Below are positions 28,958-35,912 of a DNA stretch of 64,000 nucleotides, one piece after another (position 1 is the stretch's first letter; each line of letters starts with the position of its first letter). This stretch comes from Actinernus sp. WN-2022 (taxonomy: Eukaryota; Cnidaria; Anthozoa; Actiniaria; Actinernidae). The stretch spans positions 104,573,321-104,637,320 of the forward strand of contig JAOWCC010001634.1 in the NCBI GenBank assembly GCA_030867875.1. Direction: 5' to 3'. The notes under the pieces are model-generated. The model was given only the letters and a program-made list of their open reading frames with translations, did no database searches and was not told the DNA's origin. The translations under genes were made by a program, and so were the position numbers.

Positions 28958-29599
28958 TCAATAATCAACGTCAAAGATATCTCTCGCAACACGTGCACGC
29001 TTGACGGCCTTCGAAGGAATGAGAGGGAGACCCTGTTTTTTCTTTCTTTTATTCTTGTTGGCTGTGGGGTGTGCCGCGGGCCGCTTCGCCGTCTTCTTCG
29101 TCTTTTTCTTTTTCGGCGCCACCCCGGCTATCTTTTCTAGGCCTTGGATCAACTTTTTACTGGTTTTCTTGCCGAGCACACGGCCCGCCCCTTGACTCGT
29201 GTCCTTCACGATTTGCTTCACCACCCTCTTGCCAAATTTCTTTTTCAGATGAGCGAGAATCTTTTGTCCTCCTTTTTTAGCCACCGCTCCCGCGACGGTA
29301 CCGGCCAGCGCTTTGCCCGCCATGGCGGCCAAAGGGGCTAGCGCTAAGGGCAAGAGCCCACCCTTTTGATTCTTGACCGGGCCGTAGCCGCCGAGTTCAT
29401 TCCAACGGATAGGGATGAGTCCCCCGCCGCCTTGCTGCCCCCGACCCCCCTGGAAGACAGGCATGGAGGTGGGCGTGCGTTGAGGACTGGAGGCGTGGGC
29501 GGGGAGCGCATGGAACACAGGTATCGAAGACCCTCCGCCAACCACGTCCCCCATAGATGGCACCGGTGCCATAGTCCCCGTAGACGCTCCATAATTCAT
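28958..29599 (-). CDS. pVI/pX-like core protein
   Basis: 213 residues from ATG 29599, uninterrupted; the start overlaps the previous stop as ATGA. A Gly/Pro/Ser-rich N-terminal half leads to the hydrophobic GGLLPLALAPLAAMAGKALA with following amphipathic residues, then Lys-rich clusters (HLKKKFGKRVVKQIVK, KKKKTKKTAKRPA, KNKRKKKQGLPLIPSK) that look like nuclear-localisation and DNA-binding signals. The Gly-Leu-rich hydrophobic segment plus basic tail matches core or membrane-lytic proteins (adenovirus pVI/pX type) encoded beside Polinton capsid genes. Immediately upstream of the major capsid gene. Confidence 0.65.
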   Translation of the reverse strand: MNYGASTGTMAPVPSMGDVVGGGSSIPVFHALPAHASSPQRTPTSMPVFQGGRGQQGGGGLIPIRWNELGGYGPVKNQKGGLLPLALAPLAAMAGKALAGTVAGAVAKKGGQKILAHLKKKFGKRVVKQIVKDTSQGAGRVLGKKTSKKLIQGLEKIAGVAPKKKKTKKTAKRPAAHPTANKNKRKKKQGLPLIPSKAVKRARVARDIFDVDY

Positions 29600-30230
29600 C
29601 CTTTCCTTTTCAGAGTGCGCTTCACAAATTCCAATGTCGCCACCACGGTCGCTGCTGAGGTGAATGAGATGCGTTGGCCGGACTCGTCGGTTATAAGGAT
29701 TTCCAGCGTGTCAAACACCGTTTTGGCGAGCGGAAAGTACCGCATGACCGGAAAGTCTCGTTCCACCACCTCGTTGTACGGGACCTGGGCCGACACGACC
29801 CTCAGCAAGGGCGCTTTCACATCCCCACGATATGCGGCTCAATCAGATCGCAGTACACGTACAAACTGCGTACGGGTTGGTGTTTAAAATCACGGTCGAT
29901 GGGGTAGGCTTTGGTCGTCGAGACTTTCAGGCCGGAGTAATAGGTGGACCAACACTCAGGCTGGTACCCCACCAGGGGACACTTGGTCTTGTTTTTGATA
30001 TTTGAAAAGATTTGGGGCGTGTGCCCGTCGCCAAACCCGAACAGCTTGGCCAACCAAGGACTCATGACAAGATGATTTGTAGGTTTGAGGGTTTGAATGG
30101 TCAGCCTTAATTTTCCTTTAGGAACATTGTGGCGGTTCCAATACCATGACACATGATTGGCGTAGACCGGAATGACCGCTACGATGGCTTTGGCGTTCGC
30201 GGCACCTGCTACGGCACCTGCTACGGCCAA
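29596..30230 (-). pseudogene. Candidate minor capsid protein, truncated and frameshifted
   Basis: Two overlapping frames: 30230-29817 (NHVSWYWNRHNVPKGKLRL, LFGFGDG, SLYVYCDLIEPHIVG) and 29820-29596 (APLLRVVSAQVPYNEVVERD, FDTLEILITDESGQRISF, TLEFVKRTLKRKG). A one-base shift at about 29820 separates them; the combined motif order is that of a protein found beside the capsid gene in cnidarian Polintons, plausibly the penton-type minor capsid. The N-terminal half is missing: at about 30.23 kb the sequence passes into a gene of element 2. There is no ATG at the head of the fragment. Confidence 0.55.
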
Positions 30231-31026
30231 TCACGGCACCTGCTACGGCCAGGACGCCAGTTATACCAAACCCGTACTTCTTGAAAATCGCTTTGACCCG
30301 TTCCCGCAGTGACATACGTTCTTGTAGGGCTTCTGCTCGGCGTTCTAGGACTTCTATTTCCTCACGGACGGTGGCTATTTCACTACTGGCCGTTCCTTTC
30401 TGAGCATCGGTTGATGTAGGGTCTCGAAGTATTCCCTCATTTCGTGCTAGCCTCTCATCAAGCTGTTGCTGAGCCTGGATGACTTCCTGGTCTGCCTCTT
30501 CTGTCGTAGACCCTAGAACCCGTTTGAGGTCCTTCCCCATCTTCTTATATCTCTCACCCTTCGTGGTGGTCAAAGCGATAGGTTTCAGATCGCTTCCTAA
30601 CGCGTGAATATAGATTCTACCCTTTCCCTTTTTACCATCGTACATGGCTGCTGTCTCAAGTACGCCCCGAATCCCCGCATCCGGATAGTAGTCCCGGACA
30701 GCATCGACCAGCATCTGTTTCGCATTTTCTGATAAGTCTTGTTTGAAGATGAACCCCCGATCGTTAACTTTAACTTTCGGAGCGAGGATTTCATCCAAGA
30801 TGTCATCGTCGTTAAGCGAGGTTTCCTGAGTCTTTGGCTTAGTACCTTCTTTGTTATAGTCACGTCTGGTTTTCATGGGGATCATTTCGCCTGGCTCCGT
30901 AGTTGTGACATCTGAAAATGTTGCATTCCATTCCTCTTCGTCAACGGCATTCTCATCCTTATAGTCTTCACCTGTTTCAGCGCCACCAGGAATTTCCTCT
31001 GCTGGGTTAACATCGACATCACCCAT
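30118..31026 (-). CDS. Acidic/coiled-coil protein of element 2, C-terminus replaced at the junction
   Basis: The first ATG is 31026 (MGDVDVNPAEEIPGG); open sequence upstream has no Met. The N-terminus is acidic, the middle is ordered (GFIFKQDLSENAKQMLVDAV), followed by a Gln/Glu coiled coil (QQQLDERLARNEGILRD; EEIEVLERRAEALQERM) and SLRERVKAIFKKYGFGITG leading into a membrane-like stretch. Proteins ending in this RERVK-IFKKYG plus hydrophobic tail recur in cnidarian virus-like elements with PolB and integrase; their role is unknown to me. Here the hydrophobic tail breaks off at the tandem-repeat junction and runs on out of frame (RSRCRSRCRERQ) to 30118. TATATA box at about 31131-31136. Confidence 0.6.
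   Translation of the reverse strand: MGDVDVNPAEEIPGGAETGEDYKDENAVDEEEWNATFSDVTTTEPGEMIPMKTRRDYNKEGTKPKTQETSLNDDDILDEILAPKVKVNDRGFIFKQDLSENAKQMLVDAVRDYYPDAGIRGVLETAAMYDGKKGKGRIYIHALGSDLKPIALTTTKGERYKKMGKDLKRVLGSTTEEADQEVIQAQQQLDERLARNEGILRDPTSTDAQKGTASSEIATVREEIEVLERRAEALQERMSLRERVKAIFKKYGFGITGVLAVAGAVIGRSRCRSRCRERQSHRSGHSGLRQSCVMVLEPPQCS
30198..30262. repeat. Short tandem repeat at the element 1/element 2 junction
   Basis: CGGCACCTGCTACGG-like units occur about three times, once broken by CCAATCA. On the minus strand both joined genes read VAGAV/AVAGA here, in frames that differ by one. This is where the element 2 gene loses its C-terminus and the element 1 capsid gene loses its N-terminus. 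Confidence 0.7.
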
Positions 31027-31137
31027 ATTGAACTTAACTATATATCTTGCTATATTCAATATGATATCGTCGAAGCTAGTTCCCACACAAGCACGCAGAG
31101 AGCCTCTCGCACTCAAATCTCCACGCAACCTATATAG

Positions 31138-31806
31138 AAAACTTTCACCCCATCATCTGCCAACCCAGGAGAGACACTCTATGTGGAAGTACCAACACTA
31201 GGAGAAAACATCGTACTAGTACCTGGTAGCTTAGCACTATTGGGTGACATTGCATTGTCTGGTGGACACGCCAACAATCGTGTGGTGGCCAATGTCGGAC
31301 GCTGCTTGGTAGTACATCGAGTTTGTAAAATGGGAGCTGAGGTGGTAGAAGACATTGCCGGTTCAGATCTTCTACAGACATATTCCGATCTAAACCTCTC
31401 TACGCAGGAGCGAGAAGCTCGGACCCAACAAGGTATACAATCAGATAACACGAACAAGCTGCGCTCGAAGGCTGGTGATGCAAGTACTTCGGATGCTGGA
31501 GAGAATGCGCTCCTAGTTGCATATGGTTCAAAGTACAGAATTCCGTTGGATGTTGATATTCTTACACAACATGGAGTTCTATATCCCCACGCACTACGAG
31601 ACACTATTCTATTCGAGTTTACTCTAGCACCTGCTGTTGACATAGTTGTTGGATCGGACGCCACAAAGATAGGTACATACAAGCTTAACAACATCCAGCT
31701 GGAGTATGAAGCCATCAAGAGTGAAACTCTAGCTAGGCAAGCACTGAATGCATATGAAACATCGACATTCGTATACATAGGGCCGCAAAAGGTAGTGGAA
31801 ATGTGA
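31138..31806 (+). pseudogene. Candidate capsid-like protein of element 2, truncated at both ends
   Basis: Open from 31138 without an ATG: NPGETLYVEVPTLGENIVLV, LALLGDIALSGGHANN, RTQQGIQSDNTNKLRSKAGD, YRIPLDVDILTQHGVLYPHA, FEFTLAPAVDIVVGSDATKI, YKLNNIQLEYEAIKSETLA. This beta-rich protein recurs in cnidarian elements that also carry the RERVK-IFKKYG protein and an A32-type ATPase. Its abundance of strands and its place before the ATPase suggest a capsid protein; that function is inference. The N-terminus is absent (in-frame TAG at 31135) and the C-terminus stops early, only 73 bases before the ATPase. Confidence 0.5.
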
Positions 31807-31879
31807 ACATGCATATCTTTGTCCTTGCAGATGCTCAGCTCACGATATTGAACGGAGTGCTACAGAATATAACATACTA

Positions 31880-32491
31880 ATGGATACCCTGGTAGAACAC
31901 ATCCCATTCAACGCGCTCGTAGTAGGTCCCACAAACTGTGGAAAAACAGCATTTCTCGTGGAGCAGCTTCGTGGAGCATTTCGTAGTAAGTTCGACTATA
32001 TAGTACTAGTATGCCCCACGTATGCCCACAGCAAAACATATCGGGGATTTGCCCATCGAGATCCACACTTCTATGTCGTATCACCCCCACAGGATGCCAT
32101 CAATGCCGCATTGCATATTTGTGCAACCTTTTGGGCTGGGACCAATACCCTACTGATTCTCGATGATTGTGCTGCCTCAAAAGATGTAAAAAGAAGAACT
32201 GACAAACTCGTAGATTTGGCATTCTCTGCTCGCCATATCGGGATTTCTGTTTGGATTCTATCCCAACAATTAACAAGTATATGCAAACCTTTCCGCGAAA
32301 ACGTAGTTGCCTTTCATACTGCATCGGCTATAAATGGAAAAAGGCTATTAGAGGACTACGGAGGCTCGCAAGAAGACAAAGAGTTACAAGCAGTGCTTCG
32401 GTCCCACAAGTTTGCCCGCATATGCTTTTGTTTAAGACATCCTTTTGCAGTAGTGTTAGAGTTACCCTCACCTATAGCATATCATGGATGA
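31880..32491 (+). CDS. A32-type packaging ATPase of element 2
   Basis: 203 residues, uninterrupted, ATG 31880. Walker A GPTNCGKT (16-23), Walker B LLILDDC (91-97), sensor-like VWILSQQLTSI. Short form without the basic extension seen in element 1's ATPase, and clearly a different lineage (PTNCGK against QSQSGK). It would drive DNA packaging. Its stop overlaps the next ATG at 32484 by eight bases, an arrangement typical of compact viral genomes. The protein appears intact. Confidence 0.85.
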   Translation: MDTLVEHIPFNALVVGPTNCGKTAFLVEQLRGAFRSKFDYIVLVCPTYAHSKTYRGFAHRDPHFYVVSPPQDAINAALHICATFWAGTNTLLILDDCAASKDVKRRTDKLVDLAFSARHIGISVWILSQQLTSICKPFRENVVAFHTASAINGKRLLEDYGGSQEDKELQAVLRSHKFARICFCLRHPFAVVLELPSPIAYHG

Positions 32492-32869
32492 TGAGGAAAT
32501 ACTTGCCCTACTAGGTGAGGATGTAACAGGCCCACCCAAAACAGAGGTTGCTGAAGACGCGTGTTCCTCTGTAACAGACAACCGGGAAGCGCTTGCCATT
32601 TTGGCCGCAACAGGTACCACAAAAGAATATCTGAAAAAGATGTAGAGAGGTTATATAGAAGGTACCAGGCCGTTCTAGCTCAGCAAATAACAGGTAGTCT
32701 AGTCGATGGTTTGATGCGTCTAGCTACCCGCTTAGTTGCTTACCTAGTCCCCATAGATTCTCAAGAAGCGCTGATCAAGGATCTACAAGAAGACCACCTA
32801 GTCTGCAACGAGATCAGTGCTGCTACTGGCTTATTATCACTTAAAGCAGGTCCGTATCTGGTCACATAG
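32484..32869 (+). pseudogene. Small unknown gene of element 2, frameshifted
   Basis: ATG 32484 overlaps the ATPase stop. The first frame (MDDEEILALLGEDV, ATGTTKEYLKK) ends with TAG at 32643. From about 32635 the next frame carries on with DVERLYRRYQAVLAQQITGS, RLVAYLVPIDSQEALIKDL and CNEISAATGLLSLKAGPYL to 32869. Continuity and helical character point to one protein of about 128 residues broken by a single indel. Homologous proteins with an LVDxx..VPID..L..DL pattern follow the ATPase in related elements. Function unknown. Confidence 0.5.
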
Positions 32870-32935
32870 TTATTCCTAGTAGCTCTGATATCGCACCTAT
32901 CGAACCTTCACATATACCTACCATAACAAAGCAAG

Positions 32936-33322
32936 ATGGAAGAACAGATGGATCGGATAACTGCGGATCCTCCGAAGACCTCACCAACTGAGAAGGTAAA
33001 AGATCCAAAGCGTGTTGCTGCTGGAAAAGCATTAGCAGTAAGCAACAAACTTGCCAGAGATGCTCAAAAGCGGGAGTTGGCACGTGAAAGCGAATTATCC
33101 AAAGAAACCGACGTAGAATCTAGTAGAGAGGGAAGCTGGCTAAAAAACGTGTCTACCAATACTACTCTAACAGCTATTGGCGTAGGTGCTGCGTTGGTAG
33201 GGTCGTACTATCAATACAGAAGATACAAAGACGATACCTCTAGAAATGCCAGTACGATACGGCCCGCGAGTCCCGATAAACACATAGAGCCTAAGCAGGT
33301 AGCATTGCCTGATATGGAGTAG
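32936..33322 (+). CDS. Lysine-rich single-pass membrane protein of element 2
   Basis: 128 residues, ATG 32936. A charged N-terminal two thirds (KDPKRVAAGKALAVSNKLAR, QKRELARESELSKETD) precede one transmembrane-type segment (TTLTAIGVGAALVGSYYQY, about residues 75-93) and a short basic tail. Its place between other small membrane proteins downstream of the ATPase suggests a virion or assembly membrane protein; I do not know the function. Confidence 0.55.
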   Translation: MEEQMDRITADPPKTSPTEKVKDPKRVAAGKALAVSNKLARDAQKRELARESELSKETDVESSREGSWLKNVSTNTTLTAIGVGAALVGSYYQYRRYKDDTSRNASTIRPASPDKHIEPKQVALPDME

Positions 33323-33378
33323 AATGGTGCAACATTTGAAGACTAGGGCCATAGGTTGTATGCGTATGTAATATAGCA

Positions 33379-33600
33379 ATGGTCGAGAACAAGTTGATGA
33401 AAACTGTAACCGACGCTGCTATAGTTACTGGACTTGCTGCGGGTATTGGGTGGATTGCAAAAAAGGTGGCCAAAGAACCTATGCTTAACGACCCTTCCTC
33501 TTCTATAGTGAATTACGTGAAGTGGACGGCCGTATTGGCTGGTAGCATAGCTGCCAAGAAATATCTCGAGGACCAAAAGATCATACCAGATACTTTGTAG
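33379..33600 (+). CDS. Small membrane protein of element 2
   Basis: 73 residues, ATG 33379: MKTVTDAAIVTGLAAGIGWI (first hydrophobic segment), KKVAKEP loop with NDPSSSIVNY, second segment (KWTAVLAGSIAAKKYLEDQK). Two membrane-associated helices are likely. Uninterrupted. Belongs to the run of small hydrophobic proteins after the ATPase. Confidence 0.55.
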   Translation: MVENKLMKTVTDAAIVTGLAAGIGWIAKKVAKEPMLNDPSSSIVNYVKWTAVLAGSIAAKKYLEDQKIIPDTL

Positions 33601-33605
33601 TACGT

Positions 33606-34039
33606 ATGGCGTTGGCGGCGTTGGGAATGTTCGCTATTGGGGCTGTTTTGAACGCGGTAGCATTCACTGGTGGGGCGTGATCGCTAGGATTTTTTCTGGA
33701 AAGGACGAAACATCTAACGTAGAACGAGAGAGACACGATAGAGCACTAGAGAAATACACAGCTGATATGACGGCTTACAACAAGAATCGTATGAGATTGG
33801 CCGACTATGCCTACAAACAGGAAGGCTTGGAGAACGCTGCTTACGAGATTCAACACGGCACCAACGTCGCTTTTGAGCGATCCAAAAAGTTACGCTTGAG
33901 CCTACAACGACTCAAAGCAATGAAAGAACCTCGTTTCGCAGACTACTATCGACACTCTAGTTCTCAGAAGACAGGCGAGTTGGTCTTCGTAGGGGGTGGA
34001 ATGCTTGCTACTGGCTATGCTGCTAGTAGATGGCTATAG
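33606..34039 (+). pseudogene. Membrane-anchored coiled-coil protein of element 2, frameshifted
   Basis: ATG 33606, six bases after the previous stop, opens with MALAALGMFAIGAVLNAVAF, a hydrophobic anchor, then TGA at 33678-33680. Overlapping it from 33677 the next frame encodes DETSNVERERHDRALEKYTA, NKNRMRLADYAYKQEGLE and a coiled-coil body ending in a second hydrophobic patch (GELVFVGGGMLATGYAASRW). A single indel near 33675 explains both. Role unknown. Confidence 0.5.
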
Positions 34040-34176
34040 CTATGCTTTTTAAAAACGAGCTTTTTTATGCTTGTGGAAGTTTGGGACACGCTGCAATTGG
34101 CAACGGCGTAAAGTTGGTTTTCTGCCTCCACTTGAAGCTATGTATATACATATGTATATAGCGGAGGCAACTTCCA
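34040..34176 (+). other. Spacer with a copy of the integrase N-terminal sequence
   Basis: Contains CACGCTGCAATTGGCAA (34089-34105), identical to 34921-34937 inside the integrase gene; both encode GHAAIG in one frame. Also a palindromic TATGTATATACATATGTATA just before the ATG at 34177, possibly promoter sequence. Confidence 0.5.
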
Positions 34177-34755
34177 ATGAAAATGGAAATCGTAAAAGTT
34201 AAGAAGAACTTCGGGACACACACAATGCACGAGGAAAGTCTCGTATACGTCGCGTCGGTTAAGGTGAAGGCTAAGGGAAATGGGAACTTTGTTCACACTT
34301 ATGCTTTACTAGCCCTCAACTCTCCTATTTCATATTGTACCAATTCGCTCACAACCGAGTTAGGTTTGGAAGACGAGGTAGTGTCGGTAGAGCTTAAAGC
34401 GCTAAAAGACGCTAATCTATCCAAGTTATGTTTCGAGGCTGATGTAGCCAAGAGCCTCTCCTTAGTAAATCTAGAATTGCAAACTCTTAAGGAGGATGGA
34501 TTCTTTAATTTTAACAGTGCTGTGCTTTGCCCGACTGAAGCCATAAACTTTAAGATGCCTTTCTCCGAGATGCTCTTCCCCGATTTGCCTAAGGGATACC
34601 AAATCGGTTTGGTAATAGGGTCTGAACACATGATAGACTTCGATATTAAAGATAAAAAGTCGGCAATGCTCAAGTGGAACCCAGAGCCCCGCCAAATCAA
34701 AAGTCTATTACATATAAAGGGTGGGCACTTAGACTTTATACCCCTATATGCGTGA
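34177..34755 (+). CDS. Unknown protein of element 2, weakly DUF1758-like
   Basis: 192 residues, uninterrupted, ATG 34177. Sequence runs VKVKAKGNGNFVHTYALLAL, SYCTNSLTTELGLEDEVVSV, PKGYQIGLVIGSEHMIDFDI. The pattern of strands with an ALL..S..SYC...L...LGL block and a later GLVIGSE block faintly recalls the aspartic-protease-like DUF1758 domain of BEL/Pao retroelements. The catalytic Asp expected after ALL is absent (ALLALNS), so protease activity is unlikely. I am not sure of this resemblance. It stands between the membrane-protein run and the integrase on the same strand. Confidence 0.45.
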   Translation: MKMEIVKVKKNFGTHTMHEESLVYVASVKVKAKGNGNFVHTYALLALNSPISYCTNSLTTELGLEDEVVSVELKALKDANLSKLCFEADVAKSLSLVNLELQTLKEDGFFNFNSAVLCPTEAINFKMPFSEMLFPDLPKGYQIGLVIGSEHMIDFDIKDKKSAMLKWNPEPRQIKSLLHIKGGHLDFIPLYA

Positions 34756-34777
34756 TGGTTTAGAATAAATCAATGCA

Positions 34778-34830
34778 AAAAAAGAAGAATAAAAACTAGT
34801 TGGCTAGACGAGTCTCTATTCTTCTTTTTT
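34778..34830 (+). terminator. Hairpin with 14-bp arms and nearby AATAAA
   Basis: AAAAAAGAAGAATA at 34778-34791 is inverted exactly at 34817-34830. AATAAA lies just before it (34764). It separates the 34177 gene from the integrase, likely marking 3'-end formation. Confidence 0.6.
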
Positions 34831-34854
34831 CATTCGTATTAGGGCCTCATTGTT

Positions 34855-35912
34855 ATGCTATATATAATGGATGCTAGCCTTGCGAATATCTTCTATGGCC
34901 CTATAGGCTACTGGAAAGGTCACGCTGCAATTGGCAAGCTAGCAGTAGCAGCAAAGGTATTAGAGGATGTCGCTGCGAGTTGGTTGGAGAAACAGGCCCT
35001 ATGGCAGATATACCTACCACCACCACGATATATCCCACGACCACATTGGACTGTATCGAAACCGAATGAGGTTCACCAAGCTGATTTGATCTTTCTACCT
35101 CACGATCGACCTGGACGTGGACGAAAGCTCTATAAATATGCTTTAGTGGTAATCGATGTGGATTCTTGATATAAAGAAGCTGAGCCTTTAGCCTCGAAAG
35201 ATAGTGGTGAAATGGCTGCGGCTTTTGAACGAATCTACCAGCGTAGTCCATTAACATGGCCAAAAACGTTACAAGTCGATACGATCCTGGTAGGGAGTTC
35301 ATGGGGCATATGTCTGGAACCTTAGAACTACATGGTACGAAAGTCCAACGAGGTGAGGTTGGCAACCACAGGGCGCAAGGCTTTGTTGAGAGAGCAAATA
35401 GAACACTGGCTGAGAGATTGTTTGGATATCAATATGCAAAGGAGAATGTGTTTGCTTCGGAAGGATCAGATGCACGTAGTAGAGAATGGGTGTTGCGGCT
35501 TCCAGAGGTTATCAAAGCCATGAATAATGAAGTTACTCTACTGACAGGAAAGAACCCTTCGAATTCTGTTGTGTCACAGCAAGTGGATGTGAAAGTACCT
35601 ACATATTCGCGGACTGTTGGATTAGAAGAAAAGCGCATACCATTCGATGTTCTAGTTCGATATTTATATGCACCTGGGGAGTTGGAAGGTGGAGTCAAGC
35701 GAGCAACTGATCCTGTGTGGAGTTTACAGACATATGTTATTTCACGTAGTGTGATATCTTCGAACCAACCAGTTCTGTACTATTTGGGAAAAGATGCACC
35801 AAAGCGAGGATTTGTGCGTGAAGAACTACAGATAGTGCCACCAGATACTGAACTACCTCCAAAGGGGATTCTGGTCGTACCCAACAGATCTAGGTTAACA
35901 GCTCGTAAATAA
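34855..35912 (+). pseudogene. Retroviral-type (rve) integrase of element 2, broken
   Basis: ATG 34855. The N-terminal region (YWKGHAAIGKLAVAAKVLED, RYIPRPHWTVSKPNEVHQAD) leads to the first catalytic Asp (ADLIFLPHD), a TGA at 35167-35169, continuation in the same frame, then a five-base insertion near 35280 that shifts to the frame with DPGREFMGH (second Asp) and QGFVERANRTLAERLFG (catalytic Glu). The C-terminal part has an SH3-like region (KRATDPVWSLQTYVISRSV) and ends at 35912. All DDE residues remain. Integrases of this type insert Maverick/Polinton DNA. The TGA may be a CGA-to-TGA change. The 3' end overlaps the polymerase 3' end by about 23 bases. Confidence 0.82.

Larger units (their letters stand above)
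18357..30230. mobile_element. Element 1: adintovirus/Polinton-type viral element
   Basis: Twelve kilobases with adenain-type protease, A32-type packaging ATPase, double-jelly-roll major capsid protein, pVI/pX-like core proteins and a protein-primed-type family-B polymerase domain, the hallmark set of Polintons (Mavericks) and adintoviruses. The coding part is GC-rich (visibly well above the AT-rich flanks). Genes lie in convergent and divergent blocks with compact spacing, TATA boxes and poly(A) signals. No integrase and no terminal inverted repeat were found. The right side is fused to element 2 at about 30.2 kb. Confidence 0.82.
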
